Shown here in pieces: positions 40,543-50,470 of a stretch of 64,000 bases of DNA. Source of the DNA: Euborellia annulipes (lineage: Eukaryota; Arthropoda; Insecta; Dermaptera; Anisolabididae); contig JAKCPI010005689.1 of NCBI GenBank assembly GCA_023213315.1, positions 62,001-126,000 of the forward strand, written 5' to 3'. The position numbers and the translations under genes were made by a program. Each line of letters opens with the position of its first letter. Within the stretch, counting starts at the first letter, position 1. The notes under the pieces were generated by a model. The model did no database searches. It was not told where the DNA came from and worked only from the letters and a program-made list of their open reading frames with translations.

Positions 40543-41489
40543 ATGAAGCCATTATTTGAACAACAGAGTATTTCTACCCCCGCAGACTCAGCCGGCTGTA
40601 GCACCCTCTTTAACTCCAACTCGCTTCGCTACAGCCGGCCAATTTATTGCTGTCGTCATTATTTGGTCACTTACCCCACTCGCAGCCGTCTGGACAGTAC
40701 AAGAAATTCATTGGGCATGGGGGTTATTTATTCGATTCAGTTTGGCGATTCCAATAGCCTTACTCTGTCTACGATTTTTTCGTTTAAAACTCATCTTTAG
40801 TAAAAAAGCTGTTTTAAGTTATTGTGCCGGAGCTATTGGCTTATTTGGTTCTATGGGCTTTTGCTATATGGGTGCAGATAAAGTCCCCTCTGCCATTATT
40901 TCAATTATTTACGGTACTTCTCCATTAGTGTCCGGACTCATCAGCTCTTTTTTATTAGGACGCGAACGTTTTTCGGCATGGCAGTGGCTTGGGCTGGGTA
41001 TCGCTCTGGTCGGGATGAGTTTTACTTTAGGACTATCTTCATCAGGTTTTCAGCTCAACCGCACCGGTATTATATTAGAGCTGATTGCGATGCTGTTTTA
41101 TGTATTGTCGACTTTTGCCGTAAAATCTGTCGGAGCACATATTCCTCCAATTACACAAATGACAGGTGCCACCCTTGTTTCATGGGTAGGTTATGTATGT
41201 CTATTACCTTTCTTTTGGTCACATCTTCCAACTGAATTCCCAAGCCTGAAAATTTCAATAGCAGTCTTTTATAGTGCAGTCTTTTCATCTGTGCTTGCCA
41301 TGATTTTTTATTATCAACTCATTAAGGTACTACAACTCGACCACTGTGTTGCTCATTACCATTATTACCCCTGTTCTCGCTACATTTTGGGGAACATGGT
41401 TCAACCATGAACAGCTCAGCTCACACCTTATTTTAGGTTTAACCCTGTTATGCCTAGGACTAGTTATGTATTCATGTCGTCCAACATAA
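40543..41489 (+). pseudogene. EamA-family (DMT) exporter, frameshifted twice
   Basis: About 315 residues, ten membrane segments in two EamA repeats (VVIIWSLTPLAAVWTVQEIHW; GIALVGMSFTLGLSSSGF). Start ATG 40543 (MKPLFEQQSI) with GGAG upstream. Removing one C from the C5 run 40577-40581 links STP to QTQPAVAPSLTPTRFATAG. Near 41337-41340 a one-base excess hides the last helix; the natural end TTVLLITIITPVLATFWGTW...MYSCRPT stops at 41487-41489. Likely exports an amino acid or metabolite. Confidence 0.82.
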
Positions 41490-41625
41490 TGTTTGATAAC
41501 CTGATTGGGACCACTCATCAGGTTATTCTACCCCCTCATATTTATATTAATCTTAAGAATAAAAGTTTAGTTTTATTTTAATCTCTCCTTCTATTTCTGT
41601 TTACGAAGTAGTCTATAAATTGTAT

Positions 41626-41654
41626 TTGACAGTTTTCTAACGAACGTTTAAAAA
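41626..41654 (+). promoter_or_regulatory. Promoter with putative TetR operator
   Basis: TTGACA at 41626-41631 with an AT hexamer about 17 bp on (41649-41654). AACG-AA-CGTT (41639-41648) lies between them. The TetR regulator encoded at the end of the operon is the natural candidate to bind there. Confidence 0.45.
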
Positions 41655-41685
41655 CTTATTAAAGACAAATAAAGGACATCACGAC

Positions 41686-42465
41686 ATGTCAAATCAAGAA
41701 GGAAAAGTTAGCCGTGAAACTCGCGGACATATTTTTTTAATTGGACTAGATCGGGCAGCAAAACGTAATGCTTTTGACAGCCACATGATTAAAGATTTAT
41801 CACAAGCACTCACTGAATATGAAAATAATGATGAGCTGCGCTGTGCAGTAATATTTGCCCATGGTGACCATTTTACGGCTGGATTAGACCTCGTAGAGTT
41901 ACAACCTAAACTTGCTACTGGTGTTTTTGATTTTAGTGATGAAGAAGTTAATCCTTGGGGCACAGTTGGACGAAAACTGAGTAAACCGTTGATTGTTGCG
42001 GTACAAGGTTATTGCTACACCGCAGGCATTGAACTCTTTCTAAATGCAGACATTGCTTTAGCAAGTGAAAATACTCAGTTTGCACAAATGGAAGTCCAAC
42101 GCGGAATCTTACCTTTTGGTGGGGCAACAGCACGCTTTACTCAAGCCGCGGGTTGGGCCAAGGCCATGCGCTATTTACTGACAGGTGACCCTTTTGATGC
42201 AAAAGCCGCCTTGGATATGAACCTGATTACAGAAATTTGCCCTGAAGGTACGGAGCTCAACCGTGCCATCGAGTTAGCTGAACATATCGCTCAAGCTGCA
42301 CCTCTTGCTGTAAAAGCCACCCTTGCCTCTGCACGTGAAGCCATCAATGAAGGTTATCAAGCTGCATTTAGTCAGTTACAAAATCATCTTCATCCCTTAT
42401 TAAAAACTGAAGATGTACAAGAAGGAGTTTTTGCCATGTTGCAAAAAAGACCTCCCTGTTTTTAA
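41686..42465 (+). CDS. Enoyl-CoA hydratase/isomerase (crotonase) family protein
   Basis: 259 residues as read. Crotonase oxyanion regions HFTAGLDLVELQPK and QGYCYTAGIELFLNADIALAS; later ILPFGGATARF where active hydratases carry Glu, so a different crotonase reaction is possible. The end RPPCF results from one extra C at 42454-42456. Without it the protein ends RPPVFKGK at 42473-42475, a typical family end. AAAGGA precedes the start. First gene of an operon with a hydrolase and a TetR regulator. Confidence 0.88.
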   Translation: MSNQEGKVSRETRGHIFLIGLDRAAKRNAFDSHMIKDLSQALTEYENNDELRCAVIFAHGDHFTAGLDLVELQPKLATGVFDFSDEEVNPWGTVGRKLSKPLIVAVQGYCYTAGIELFLNADIALASENTQFAQMEVQRGILPFGGATARFTQAAGWAKAMRYLLTGDPFDAKAALDMNLITEICPEGTELNRAIELAEHIAQAAPLAVKATLASAREAINEGYQAAFSQLQNHLHPLLKTEDVQEGVFAMLQKRPPCF

Positions 42466-42509
42466 AGGTAAATAACTTTCATCACGCTAGAAAAATAAAG
42501 AGAAAAGCA

Positions 42510-43394
42510 ATGCAATTAGCAACTCAAACGAACGAACAGCTTAGCCAAAATGTACAATTTTCAGCTTTAGATGGCTATCAACTCTACGGCACACGTTACT
42601 TTACGACGACACCAGCTAAAGCCAATATTGTCGTTGCCGGAGCTACTGGCGTACCACACGAGTTTTACCGTCGCTTTGCTGAATATATGACGCAATATAG
42701 TTATCAAGTATTTACCTTTGATTATCGCGGTGTGGGGAAATCGAGTCCCAAATCTTTAAAAGGCTTTGATATGTCTTACCTCGACTGGGGCAAACTCGAT
42801 TTAGCAGGTGCCATTGAATATTTGTCAAAAGAACCCCTACCACTTTTAATGGTGGGTCATTCTTACGGCGGGCATGCATTAGGGCTATTACCTAATCATG
42901 ATAAATTATTGGCCTGCTACACCTTTGGCACTGGGGCTGGCTGGCATGGCTATATGCCACTCAAAGAACGTTTTAAAGTTCAAGTGGTCTGGAATATCGT
43001 GTTTCCGCCTATTGTTGCGGTGACAGGTTATTTACCTTGGAGCAAATTTAATATGGGTTCTGACTTGCCATTAAATGTGTATAAACAATGGCGAAAGTGG
43101 TGTAAAAATCCTAAGTATTTTTTTGCTGACCCAGAACAGCAATATTTAATTAAGCAATATGCCTCAGTTAAAATACCAGTTTATGCAACCTCTGCCCTTG
43201 ATGATGACTGGGCTTTACCGACTTCTTGCCGTGCATTTATGCAATATTATCGACAAGCTCCGGTCACCTACATTAGCCTTCAACCACAAGATGTTTCAAT
43301 GAAAACCATTGGGCACATGGGCTACTTTAAAAAAGGTGCTGAACAGATCTGGAGTAAAGTCCGCACCACTTTTGATGATTTGGTAAAAGCCTGA
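42510..43394 (+). CDS. Alpha/beta hydrolase family protein
   Basis: 294 residues, soluble, with nucleophile elbow GHSYGGHALG, Asp in SALDDDWALP and His in IGHMGYF. FDYRGVGKSSP is typical of serine esterases/lipases of the YheT/COG4757 kind. Co-transcribed with the crotonase; likely acts on a fatty-acyl or other ester. Confidence 0.87.
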   Translation: MQLATQTNEQLSQNVQFSALDGYQLYGTRYFTTTPAKANIVVAGATGVPHEFYRRFAEYMTQYSYQVFTFDYRGVGKSSPKSLKGFDMSYLDWGKLDLAGAIEYLSKEPLPLLMVGHSYGGHALGLLPNHDKLLACYTFGTGAGWHGYMPLKERFKVQVVWNIVFPPIVAVTGYLPWSKFNMGSDLPLNVYKQWRKWCKNPKYFFADPEQQYLIKQYASVKIPVYATSALDDDWALPTSCRAFMQYYRQAPVTYISLQPQDVSMKTIGHMGYFKKGAEQIWSKVRTTFDDLVKA

Positions 43395-43416
43395 TTTATG
43401 TTTTGGATAATTTAAG

Positions 43417-43976
43417 ATGAGACCGCCGAAACTTGCGAAAGAAGAATTGCTCAAGCACTGTGCTTTGCAGTTTAAAACTTATGGATATGCGGGTACTAGT
43501 ATGGACATGCTGGCAAAGGCCTGTGGCCTAACTAAAGCTTCTTTTTATTATTATTATCCAAACAAAGAAGCACTATTGCTTGAAGTGCTAAATGGCACTC
43601 ATCAGTATTTAATCCATTCTTTATTTCAAAGCACAGCAAATTCTGACTGCGCTGCAATTGAACGGTTTGAGCAAATGCATGAGCGTGCTATTCATTTTTT
43701 ACACAAGGTGTTAACGGCTGCTTAATAGGTATCATTTCTATGGAAGCAGCATATGGCTCACCTAAAATTTTAGCTAAAATACGCAGCATTTTTCAGGACT
43801 GGCAACTTTCAATTCAGTCTATTTTTGCAAAGTGCATTGCTCAAGATCAAGCAGAGATTTTAGCAAAACAAAGTATTGCTGATTATGAAGGTGCGATCTT
43901 GATGTACCGTGTCACCCATGATGAGTTTTATATTAATCAAGTCAAACAACGTATTCTTGGATTTCTCAGTTCATAA
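43417..43976 (+). pseudogene. TetR-family regulator, frameshifted
   Basis: About 186 residues. N-terminal HTH is LLKHCALQFKTYGYAGTSMDMLAKACGLTKASFYYYYPNKEALLLEV. As read it stops at 43725. One base added to the AA run at 43713-43714 joins HKVL to NGCLIGIISMEAAYGSPKIL, continuing to 43976. Third gene of the crotonase/hydrolase operon, probably repressing it at 41639-41648. Confidence 0.85.
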
Positions 43977-44007
43977 AAATAAAGCCCTCTTTAAGTGGGC
44001 TTTATTT
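43977..44007. terminator. Bidirectional Rho-independent terminator
   Basis: Perfect 11-bp inverted repeat AAATAAAGCCC / GGGCTTTATTT between the convergent TetR and pgaD genes. Confidence 0.85.
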
Positions 44008-44019
44008 GATTAATAAGGC

Positions 44020-44439
44020 TTATTCAACTCGAATAATTTTACCTAGTTCATCGTGGTGAACGACTGTAATTTTTTGGCTACGCCCCTGCTCAATTTCATG
44101 CTCAGGTAAATCAAAATAGCGTGCATAATCATCAGTCTGTTTCATTTTAAGCGCACTACCACCGACACGACGCTCCGGTAGCACATGGCTCCACAACAAT
44201 AAACAAATTGCACAAGCAATTAATGCTGTAAGGCCATGTTCAATTCCTAAACCAAAGGCACTAAATAAACGGTGTACCAAATGTGTTTTTTGCAGTTCAA
44301 CCAATAGCCATACAAACACGAACGGACGCCACAACAACAACCAAACCGCCCACATCATGGCTGTGCTTGTTGTAGAAGCATAGCGTTTATGCCATGGTAA
44401 TTGACGGCGTAAATCAATAATCAACGAATCTGTCTTCAT
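44020..44439 (-). CDS. pgaD: PgaD-like subunit of poly-N-acetylglucosamine synthase
   Basis: 139 residues with two membrane helices (about 28-48 and 72-88) and a cytosolic tail, the PgaD layout. PgaD binds PgaC and c-di-GMP to switch on PNAG synthesis. Identification relies on position after pgaC and topology more than on sequence. A gap of 89 bp separates it from pgaC. Confidence 0.85.
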   Translation of the reverse strand: MKTDSLIIDLRRQLPWHKRYASTTSTAMMWAVWLLLWRPFVFVWLLVELQKTHLVHRLFSAFGLGIEHGLTALIACAICLLLWSHVLPERRVGGSALKMKQTDDYARYFDLPEHEIEQGRSQKITVVHHDELGKIIRVE

Positions 44440-44528
44440 TTCTCTCTTTACCTAACGAAGTGCTGTGGTTTTTCCCCAGACATCAATACAGCACGATCTT
44501 TAAAATCTCATGACTCTTGCATTTCATT

Positions 44529-45785
44529 CTAGCGAATGCCCCGATCTGGGCTCACCCAACGTGCTCGTTTCTCATCTCCACGTCGTAAGACTTTTGGAAA
44601 TGCCACAATGGTTGCCGAAATCGTAATTAACCAAAAGACAAGCGGGTACCAAATCATCCAGAAATAATTTTTTCCTAGGTTTGGTTCATAACGACTATCC
44701 ATCCATTTGCTTAAAGCAAACTGAATTAGACAAGTTGCCCCCAATAAAATGCCGCTACCATACGGTAAAAATGGAGAGCTCACAACGGCTAGTGCTGGTA
44801 GTGGTAAAATAAAATGCGCCAACCACAATACAGCCATCGCTAGCATTAAATATGACCATACTAATGTTAAGCAAAGCTCAAACATTAAAGGCCATAAAAA
44901 ATTCAATTTTGGTTTGGTGAACACATCAATATTTTTAATTAATACTTGTGCGCCACCCATTGCCCAACGTAACCGTTGTTTCCACAACCCATTTAAGGTT
45001 TCAGGCATTAAAATCCAGACCAAGGCATTCGGTTCAAACTCAATATCCCAACCTGCACGCTGTAATTTCCAAGTAATATCGATATCTTCAGTCAACATAT
45101 TAGGTGACCAATAGTCGACTTGGTGAACGGCGCTTTTACGAAAAGCCGTAATTACGCCTGATACGGTAAACAGTCGACCAAAGGTACGTTGTGCACGTTT
45201 AATCATACCTACAATCGAAGAAAACTCACCGACCTGAATACGCCCTAATAAAGTTGAGCGAGTGCGGATACGAGGGTTTCCAGTAACCGCAGCAACTGTT
45301 GGATTTTCAAGAAAATGACGAATCATCCACTTTGCTGCATGTGGATCAAGTAAAGCATCACCGTCAATACCAATTAAAAATTCAGCATCGGTCATTAAGC
45401 TTCCGGCTTGCAATCCCATGGCTTTACCTTGGTTTTGAGCCAAATGAACAACACGTAATTTTTCATGTTGTTCTGCTAAACGGTCAAGTACTTCACCTGT
45501 ATTATCTGAGCTACCATCATTAATCGCGATGACTTCAAAATGAGGATAGTCCAGTTTTAAAGCATGGCTAATAGTTTCCTCTGCATTATCGCCCTCATTA
45601 AAACAAGGAACTAATACAGCAACTTTTGGATAACTTTCTAATGGAGCTGGTTGATCGTAAGGCGTAGCCTGACGTTCTTTCCAATAGAAAATGATCGCCC
45701 CCATCATCCATAAATACGACATGAATAATGGATAATAAAAAACGAATTTTAAGGCATGCGACCATATCGCAGCAAAGATTGTCAT
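44529..45785 (-). CDS. pgaC: Poly-beta-1,6-N-acetylglucosamine synthase, glycosyltransferase 2
   Basis: 418 residues. Polymerises UDP-GlcNAc into PNAG at the inner membrane. GT2 motifs: VLVPCFNEG, VIAINDGSSDNTG, GIDGDALLDP (DxD), TEDIDITWKLQRAG (base Asp) and QRLRWAMGG (QxxRW). One N-terminal and three or four C-terminal membrane helices. Starts 13 bp after pgaB. Confidence 0.95.
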   Translation of the reverse strand: MTIFAAIWSHALKFVFYYPLFMSYLWMMGAIIFYWKERQATPYDQPAPLESYPKVAVLVPCFNEGDNAEETISHALKLDYPHFEVIAINDGSSDNTGEVLDRLAEQHEKLRVVHLAQNQGKAMGLQAGSLMTDAEFLIGIDGDALLDPHAAKWMIRHFLENPTVAAVTGNPRIRTRSTLLGRIQVGEFSSIVGMIKRAQRTFGRLFTVSGVITAFRKSAVHQVDYWSPNMLTEDIDITWKLQRAGWDIEFEPNALVWILMPETLNGLWKQRLRWAMGGAQVLIKNIDVFTKPKLNFLWPLMFELCLTLVWSYLMLAMAVLWLAHFILPLPALAVVSSPFLPYGSGILLGATCLIQFALSKWMDSRYEPNLGKNYFWMIWYPLVFWLITISATIVAFPKVLRRGDEKRARWVSPDRGIR

Positions 45786-45798
45786 GTTTCAGCCCCGA

Positions 45799-47793
45799 CT
45801 ACGGCACAAGACGAGATGATTTTTCAGCAAATGCTTTATGCATCACGTCAACATCTGGATGATCTTTAATTGGGTCATCTGGGTAATAACCGACATGCAT
45901 TACACCTTGCTGATAAAGAGAATGAATTGTTGCTGCCATTTCAGTTGAAGGTACCTTTTCGTTTTTACGCCAGTCGGTTGCCTGTAATTCAAAAACGGTT
46001 TTCTTGATGCCATTCGGGTATTGTTTTACCCGATCAATCATATCTTTATAGAATTGATCCGCATTATCTACTTGCTCCATATAAGGCATTGCCATTATGG
46101 CTGTAAAATCATAACGCTTTAATGATTCTTCAAGAGATTGAGAATACCAGTTTTCAGCATATGGTTTTAAAGCCACTTGCGCATATAAATTACGTGCAGT
46201 CAGCAAGAATGGCTCATATTGTCGAACATCTTCAACCAACTCCATAGCGAAATCATCAAGGTATCTGGTCTTAAACGCTGTCCATTTTTGCAAGTCTTGA
46301 TCATTTTCACGAATCTTGGCCAAATCTGTTGGCAAACCATGTTTCGCATAGGCTTTTAACGCATCAGGGCTTGCATCTTCATAATCAGATAATGTCACAT
46401 CATCATGGAACAAGATGCCATTAAACGGCGTTGATTTTGCCAAATCTTGATAAATTTCACGAATTGTTTGGCGGGCTTCTGGCGAGAAAGGACTCAAACG
46501 GATATAGCCCATGTTCAGGTGTTCACCTGCTTTCTCCTGCTGAGTCACCACCAAGTCTTTAGAAACAGGATCAGTCTTTGGTAATTCCCATGCCAATAAT
46601 GGCATCCATGCATAAATACGACTTACAGGTGTGCGTGTCTGGATTTGCCACGCCACACGGTTAAACAAGTCTGCACGCATTGGAATATGGCGGTTTGGGA
46701 AATAAACCATATCAGCAGAACCATTGGCATCGGGATCTGAAAATGCCTGTAAATAAACGGTATTTACACCCATTCCATTAATTCGATCTAACAAGTGTCC
46801 TAAATTACGCTCTTGTTGTTTCGGATCTGGATCATAAATATAGTCCAGATCAATATGCATGATTTTTTGAGGACGATTATTATCTGTCAGATTTAATTCA
46901 CGACTTTTAATTTCCTGAGATAAATCATCAGTTGTCATTCCACCTTCGACCAAAATACGGCTCATATTTTGTAAAGACTGTTTAGCATGATCTGCCCCAT
47001 CATCAAGTGTGATGGTAATAGGCATTCCAAGGTTTTTCGCAATTTGAATGGTTTGCATATTATAGCGACCATATGGCCATACCATAATACGAGGCGAACG
47101 TAAGCCATGGGCTTTAAGTAATTCATTATTCTTTTTCAGGTCATTATAAATACGAGCCTGATATTGTTCGTCGTTTTCGTAGCTTTGAGTTTTAATATCG
47201 TAAAAACGTGTGGTTGCCGCAGGTTCTGAATTACCTTGAGGGTTGCCCGTAATACCGCGGTGCAAATGATAGCTATGGCTCGCAATTTCAACCAGACCAC
47301 TGTCTTGCATCTCTTTTAGCTCATTCCAGCTCAAGATTTTATCACGTGAAATTTCTTCACCAGAAAAATCAACCTTCTGACCGGATTTTGGCTCTAGCCA
47401 TGAACCGACCACTGCTAAAACAACAGGAATCTTTTTAGCTTTAATTACAGGGTATGCATTTTGATAAAAAGATTGATATCCGTCATCTACCGTCAATAAT
47501 ACTGGCTTAGTCGGCAGTCGATATTTACCTTGATGTGCACGGATTAACTGATCAACAGTAATAAAATGGAAGCCATTCTTTTGTAACCATTCAACATGCT
47601 GAGTAAATTGTTGAGTCGTGACCGCATACTCAGGAATCATTGCATTTTTTGTATCAGTAATTTCATGATACCCAATGACCGTAAGTGTTGAAGCATCAAT
47701 TTTTTGTGGTTTAGCCAATGCCATACCTGACATGCCAGCAAGGGCCAATCCAAGAGTAAGATTCAACAAAGGAGATGCAAAGCGGATAATCAT
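45799..47793 (-). CDS. pgaB: PNAG N-deacetylase and hydrolase
   Basis: 664 residues from ATG 47791-47793 (MIIRFASP), preceded by GAGA; an upstream TTG at 47808 is possible. A signal peptide ends GMSGMALA. There is no lipobox cysteine, unlike the E. coli lipoprotein. NodB-type deacetylase domain (about 40-280): VLLTVDDGYQSF with the metal Asp pair, EIASHSYHLH, MVWPYGRYN. C-terminal glycosidase domain (about 310-640) has HIDLDYIYDPDP and FNGILFHDDVTLSDYE. Partial deacetylation allows PNAG export. The partner porin pgaA is not upstream. Confidence 0.94.
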   Translation of the reverse strand: MIIRFASPLLNLTLGLALAGMSGMALAKPQKIDASTLTVIGYHEITDTKNAMIPEYAVTTQQFTQHVEWLQKNGFHFITVDQLIRAHQGKYRLPTKPVLLTVDDGYQSFYQNAYPVIKAKKIPVVLAVVGSWLEPKSGQKVDFSGEEISRDKILSWNELKEMQDSGLVEIASHSYHLHRGITGNPQGNSEPAATTRFYDIKTQSYENDEQYQARIYNDLKKNNELLKAHGLRSPRIMVWPYGRYNMQTIQIAKNLGMPITITLDDGADHAKQSLQNMSRILVEGGMTTDDLSQEIKSRELNLTDNNRPQKIMHIDLDYIYDPDPKQQERNLGHLLDRINGMGVNTVYLQAFSDPDANGSADMVYFPNRHIPMRADLFNRVAWQIQTRTPVSRIYAWMPLLAWELPKTDPVSKDLVVTQQEKAGEHLNMGYIRLSPFSPEARQTIREIYQDLAKSTPFNGILFHDDVTLSDYEDASPDALKAYAKHGLPTDLAKIRENDQDLQKWTAFKTRYLDDFAMELVEDVRQYEPFLLTARNLYAQVALKPYAENWYSQSLEESLKRYDFTAIMAMPYMEQVDNADQFYKDMIDRVKQYPNGIKKTVFELQATDWRKNEKVPSTEMAATIHSLYQQGVMHVGYYPDDPIKDHPDVDVMHKAFAEKSSRLVP

Positions 47794-47804
47794 GAAATAG
47801 CGTC

Positions 47805-47909
47805 TCAATATAGATGACTGATGTGAAGTTTGATCCGATGGACTTTGGATTTATCTAAGCCGACCTTAAGATCAAAACTATTTATAAAAAACAGTTTTTC
47901 AGATGCCAT
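47805..47909 (-). pseudogene. Possible remnant of the pgaA 3' end
   Basis: A 34-codon open frame that ends 11 bp before the pgaB start, where pgaA would end. Its last residues, VHRIKLHISHLY, look like the final strand of an outer-membrane barrel ending in an aromatic. It is too short and too isolated to be sure; chance is a real alternative. Confidence 0.25.
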
Positions 47910-48003
47910 TTATAATCAAATAAACTGAAAGTAATCTTAAATATTCAAAAAGCTAAAATATAAATTATGAATGTATTTATATTTAAAGCTCATATAAACA
48001 AGA

Positions 48004-48030
48004 AAGCCCCCTAAAGGGCTTCAAATTTTT
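48004..48030 (-). terminator. Terminator-like hairpin after the FKBP gene
   Basis: AAGCCC (48004-48009) / GGGCTT (48016-48021); on the minus strand it is followed by TTTCTTGTTT. Confidence 0.55.
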
Positions 48031-48032
48031 CA

Positions 48033-48371
48033 CTAGTCCCGGGTTTTAACATCAAACAATTCAATTTCAAAAATCAAATTAGAATTGGCTGGAATAATCT
48101 TACCCATTTTACGCTCACCATATGCTAAATGAGCAGGTACGATTAATTTACGTTTACCGCCAACTTTCATTCCCATGATACCTTGGTCCCAGCCTTTAAT
48201 GACACGACCTGTACCAATCACACACTCAAAGTAATTACCGCGATCAATTGAAGAGTCGAATTTGGTACCATCTTCTAACCAACCTGTATAGTGAGTGGTA
48301 ATTAAAGCGCCTTTAACAGCTTCTTTGCCTTCACCTATCTTTAAGTCGATAATTTCTAATTCATTTGACAT
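48033..48371 (-). CDS. FKBP-type peptidyl-prolyl cis-trans isomerase
   Basis: 112 residues, one cytosolic FKBP domain without signal peptide. Active-site residues are seen in HYTGWLEDGTKFDSS, GTGRVIKGWDQGIMGMKVGGKRKL and AYGERKMGKIIPANSNLIFEIEL. A Cys (FECVIGTG) replaces the usual Phe/Val before VIGTG. Monocistronic. Confidence 0.93.
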   Translation of the reverse strand: MSNELEIIDLKIGEGKEAVKGALITTHYTGWLEDGTKFDSSIDRGNYFECVIGTGRVIKGWDQGIMGMKVGGKRKLIVPAHLAYGERKMGKIIPANSNLIFEIELFDVKTRD

Positions 48372-48457
48372 GGTTTACCCCTTGAATCGAATTTCTAAAT
48401 AGCAACTGGTGCCTAGTGTACCAATTGAATCTGTCGAATTTGTTGCGCTTTTCTATT

Positions 48458-48988
48458 TTACTGTAACTGGGTCCACACCACATTGGCTTGCCCCTTATCA
48501 CCTAAAAGGGTCCACTCTGTGTCCATAACATTTAACTGTAGTTGCATGGTACGTTCACATAGTTTTTCTAGCTCTACTGTGCTCGCGGGCGCAAGCTGCC
48601 AGACTTGAACATTACTTAACGTTTTAATTTTGCTATTTCTCTTCCACCACTCTTCGACTTGTGTGCCATAGACAACAATTACAACTTTTTTACAACGCGC
48701 ACTGGCTTTTTTGACTTTATCTTCTGAAGGTAAACCCACTTCAATCCATGTTTCTAGCTGACCTGTTAAATCCTTTTGCCATAGCGCAGGCTCATCAGTT
48801 TCAAAAAGGTCTTTCGTAAACTCAAGTTCATCACTTGCAAAACGGGCAAAAGCCATTAAACGAACCATTAATCGTTCTATAGTTTCAGAAGGATGCAAAG
48901 CGAGTGTAAGTTGATAATCACCGTAAATATGGTCATCCATATTGGCAATATTCAAATCTGCTTTATAAATTGTTGCTTTAAGCGCCAT
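48458..48988 (-). CDS. yaeQ: YaeQ family protein
   Basis: 176 residues matching YaeQ through its length: MALKATIYKADLNIANMDD, LALHPSETIERLMVRLMAF, and WIEVGLPSEDKVKKASAR, a PD-(D/E)xK-like fold. Function is not firmly established; E. coli YaeQ was linked to suppression of rfaH-related haemolysin loss. Confidence 0.92.
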   Translation of the reverse strand: MALKATIYKADLNIANMDDHIYGDYQLTLALHPSETIERLMVRLMAFARFASDELEFTKDLFETDEPALWQKDLTGQLETWIEVGLPSEDKVKKASARCKKVVIVVYGTQVEEWWKRNSKIKTLSNVQVWQLAPASTVELEKLCERTMQLQLNVMDTEWTLLGDKGQANVVWTQLQ

Positions 48989-49176
48989 GGTTAAAATGTC
49001 CCAAAATTTGGCGCTAAGGATACTCGATTTTAGCTAAAAAATTATAAAAAAACTGAGTAATACGAAAACATAGCAATATGAAATTTGCATATTTCTCCAA
49101 AACGCTCCACTTATTTTAGAGTTGGCTGGCTTTTTGCTTAAAAGAGATATTCTCTTCTTCCTAAAATTGATGACTC

Positions 49177-50440
49177 ATGTGGCAAAAGCTCAAGCGTAGT
49201 TTATTTTTACAGGTTCTTTGTGCTCTCTTTCTTGGTGTTGCAGTTGGAGCTGGTTTTCATGATTTCTCCCTATCTTTAAAGCCATTGGGTGACGGTTTTA
49301 TCTCTTTAATTAAAATGCTGATTGCACCAATTGTGTTTTGTGTCGTTGTACTTGGTATTTATGGTGCAAATGATATTAAAAAAATGGGCAAAGTCGGTGC
49401 AAAAAACCATTCTCTATTTTGAAGTGGTCACAAGTTTCGCTTTAGTTTTAGGCATTATTGTGGCCTATGTATTTAAACCTGGCGTCGGCATGAATATCGA
49501 TATCAGCCATTTAGATGCAAAAGATTTAAGCACCTATACCGAACGTGCCCATGAAATGCACTCCGGTTCTGATTTCATACTGAACATTATTCCAAAAACA
49601 TTTACTGGTGCTTTTGCTAACGGCGATATTTTACAAGTTTTACTGATTGCCATTTTATTTGGCGTTTCCCTACTCTTAATTCCAAAACATTTAGCAGAGT
49701 TAGTACGACAAGCTCTTGAGGCTTTCTCTGAAGTCTTCTTTAAAATTATGGGGCTGATTATTCGTTTAGCCCCTATTGGTGTGTTCGGTTCAGTGGCCTA
49801 CACCACTGCTAAATTTGGTTTAGATTCACTTCTACAATTGGGCTATTTGGTTTTACTGTTTTATGCGACCTGCATTTTATTTGTTGTGGTTGTTTTAGGT
49901 TCAATTTTAAAACTTACCGGTCTCAACATTTTTAAATTCGTGGCTTATTTTAAAGATGAGTTAGCCATTGTTTTGGGTACCGCCTCTTCTGATTCTGTTT
50001 TACCCCAAATTATGAAAAAGCTCAGAAATCTGGGAATTAAAGATTCAACCGTAGGGCTGGTCATTCCAACTGGTTATTCTTTTAATCTGGATGGATTTTC
50101 AATTTACTTAACTCTAGGTGTTATTTTTATTGCACAGGCCTGCAATATTGATTTATCTATGCATGACTTACTGGCTATTTTACTGGTTTCTCTCATCACG
50201 TCTAAAGGCGCTCATGGAATTCCTGGTTCAGCATTAGTTATTCTTGCTGCCACACTCTCAGTGATTCCAAGTCTTCCTGCGATTGGTTTAGTACTTTTAC
50301 TTTCCGTAGATTGGTTCATTGGTATTATTCGCGCCTGTACCAACTTAATTGGCAATTGTGTCGCTACCGTAGTGATTGCTCACTGGGAAAAAGATATTGA
50401 CCATGCTCAAGCAAAGGCTGTGTTAAATACAAAACCTTAA
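49177..50440 (+). pseudogene. Dicarboxylate:cation symporter (DctA/DAACS family), frameshifted
   Basis: About 421 residues. DAACS signatures are TASSDSVLPQIM, the VIPTGYSFNLDGFSIYLTLG segment, SKGAHGIPGSALVILAATL, and TNLIGNCVATVVIAHWEK. A closer match to DctA than to GltP at the helix-7 motif. The frame breaks in the A6 run 49401-49406; with five A the sequence reads VGAKTILYFEVVTSFALVLG. Start ATG 49177. Probably imports a C4-dicarboxylate or amino acid. Confidence 0.86.
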
Positions 50441-50470
50441 AGCTGCCTCCCGTCAGAGAACATTGATTTA

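Noticed and set aside
47805..47909. A real 34-residue gene upstream of pgaB
   Set aside because: No ribosome site and a stop directly before its ATG; more likely a pgaA remnant or chance.
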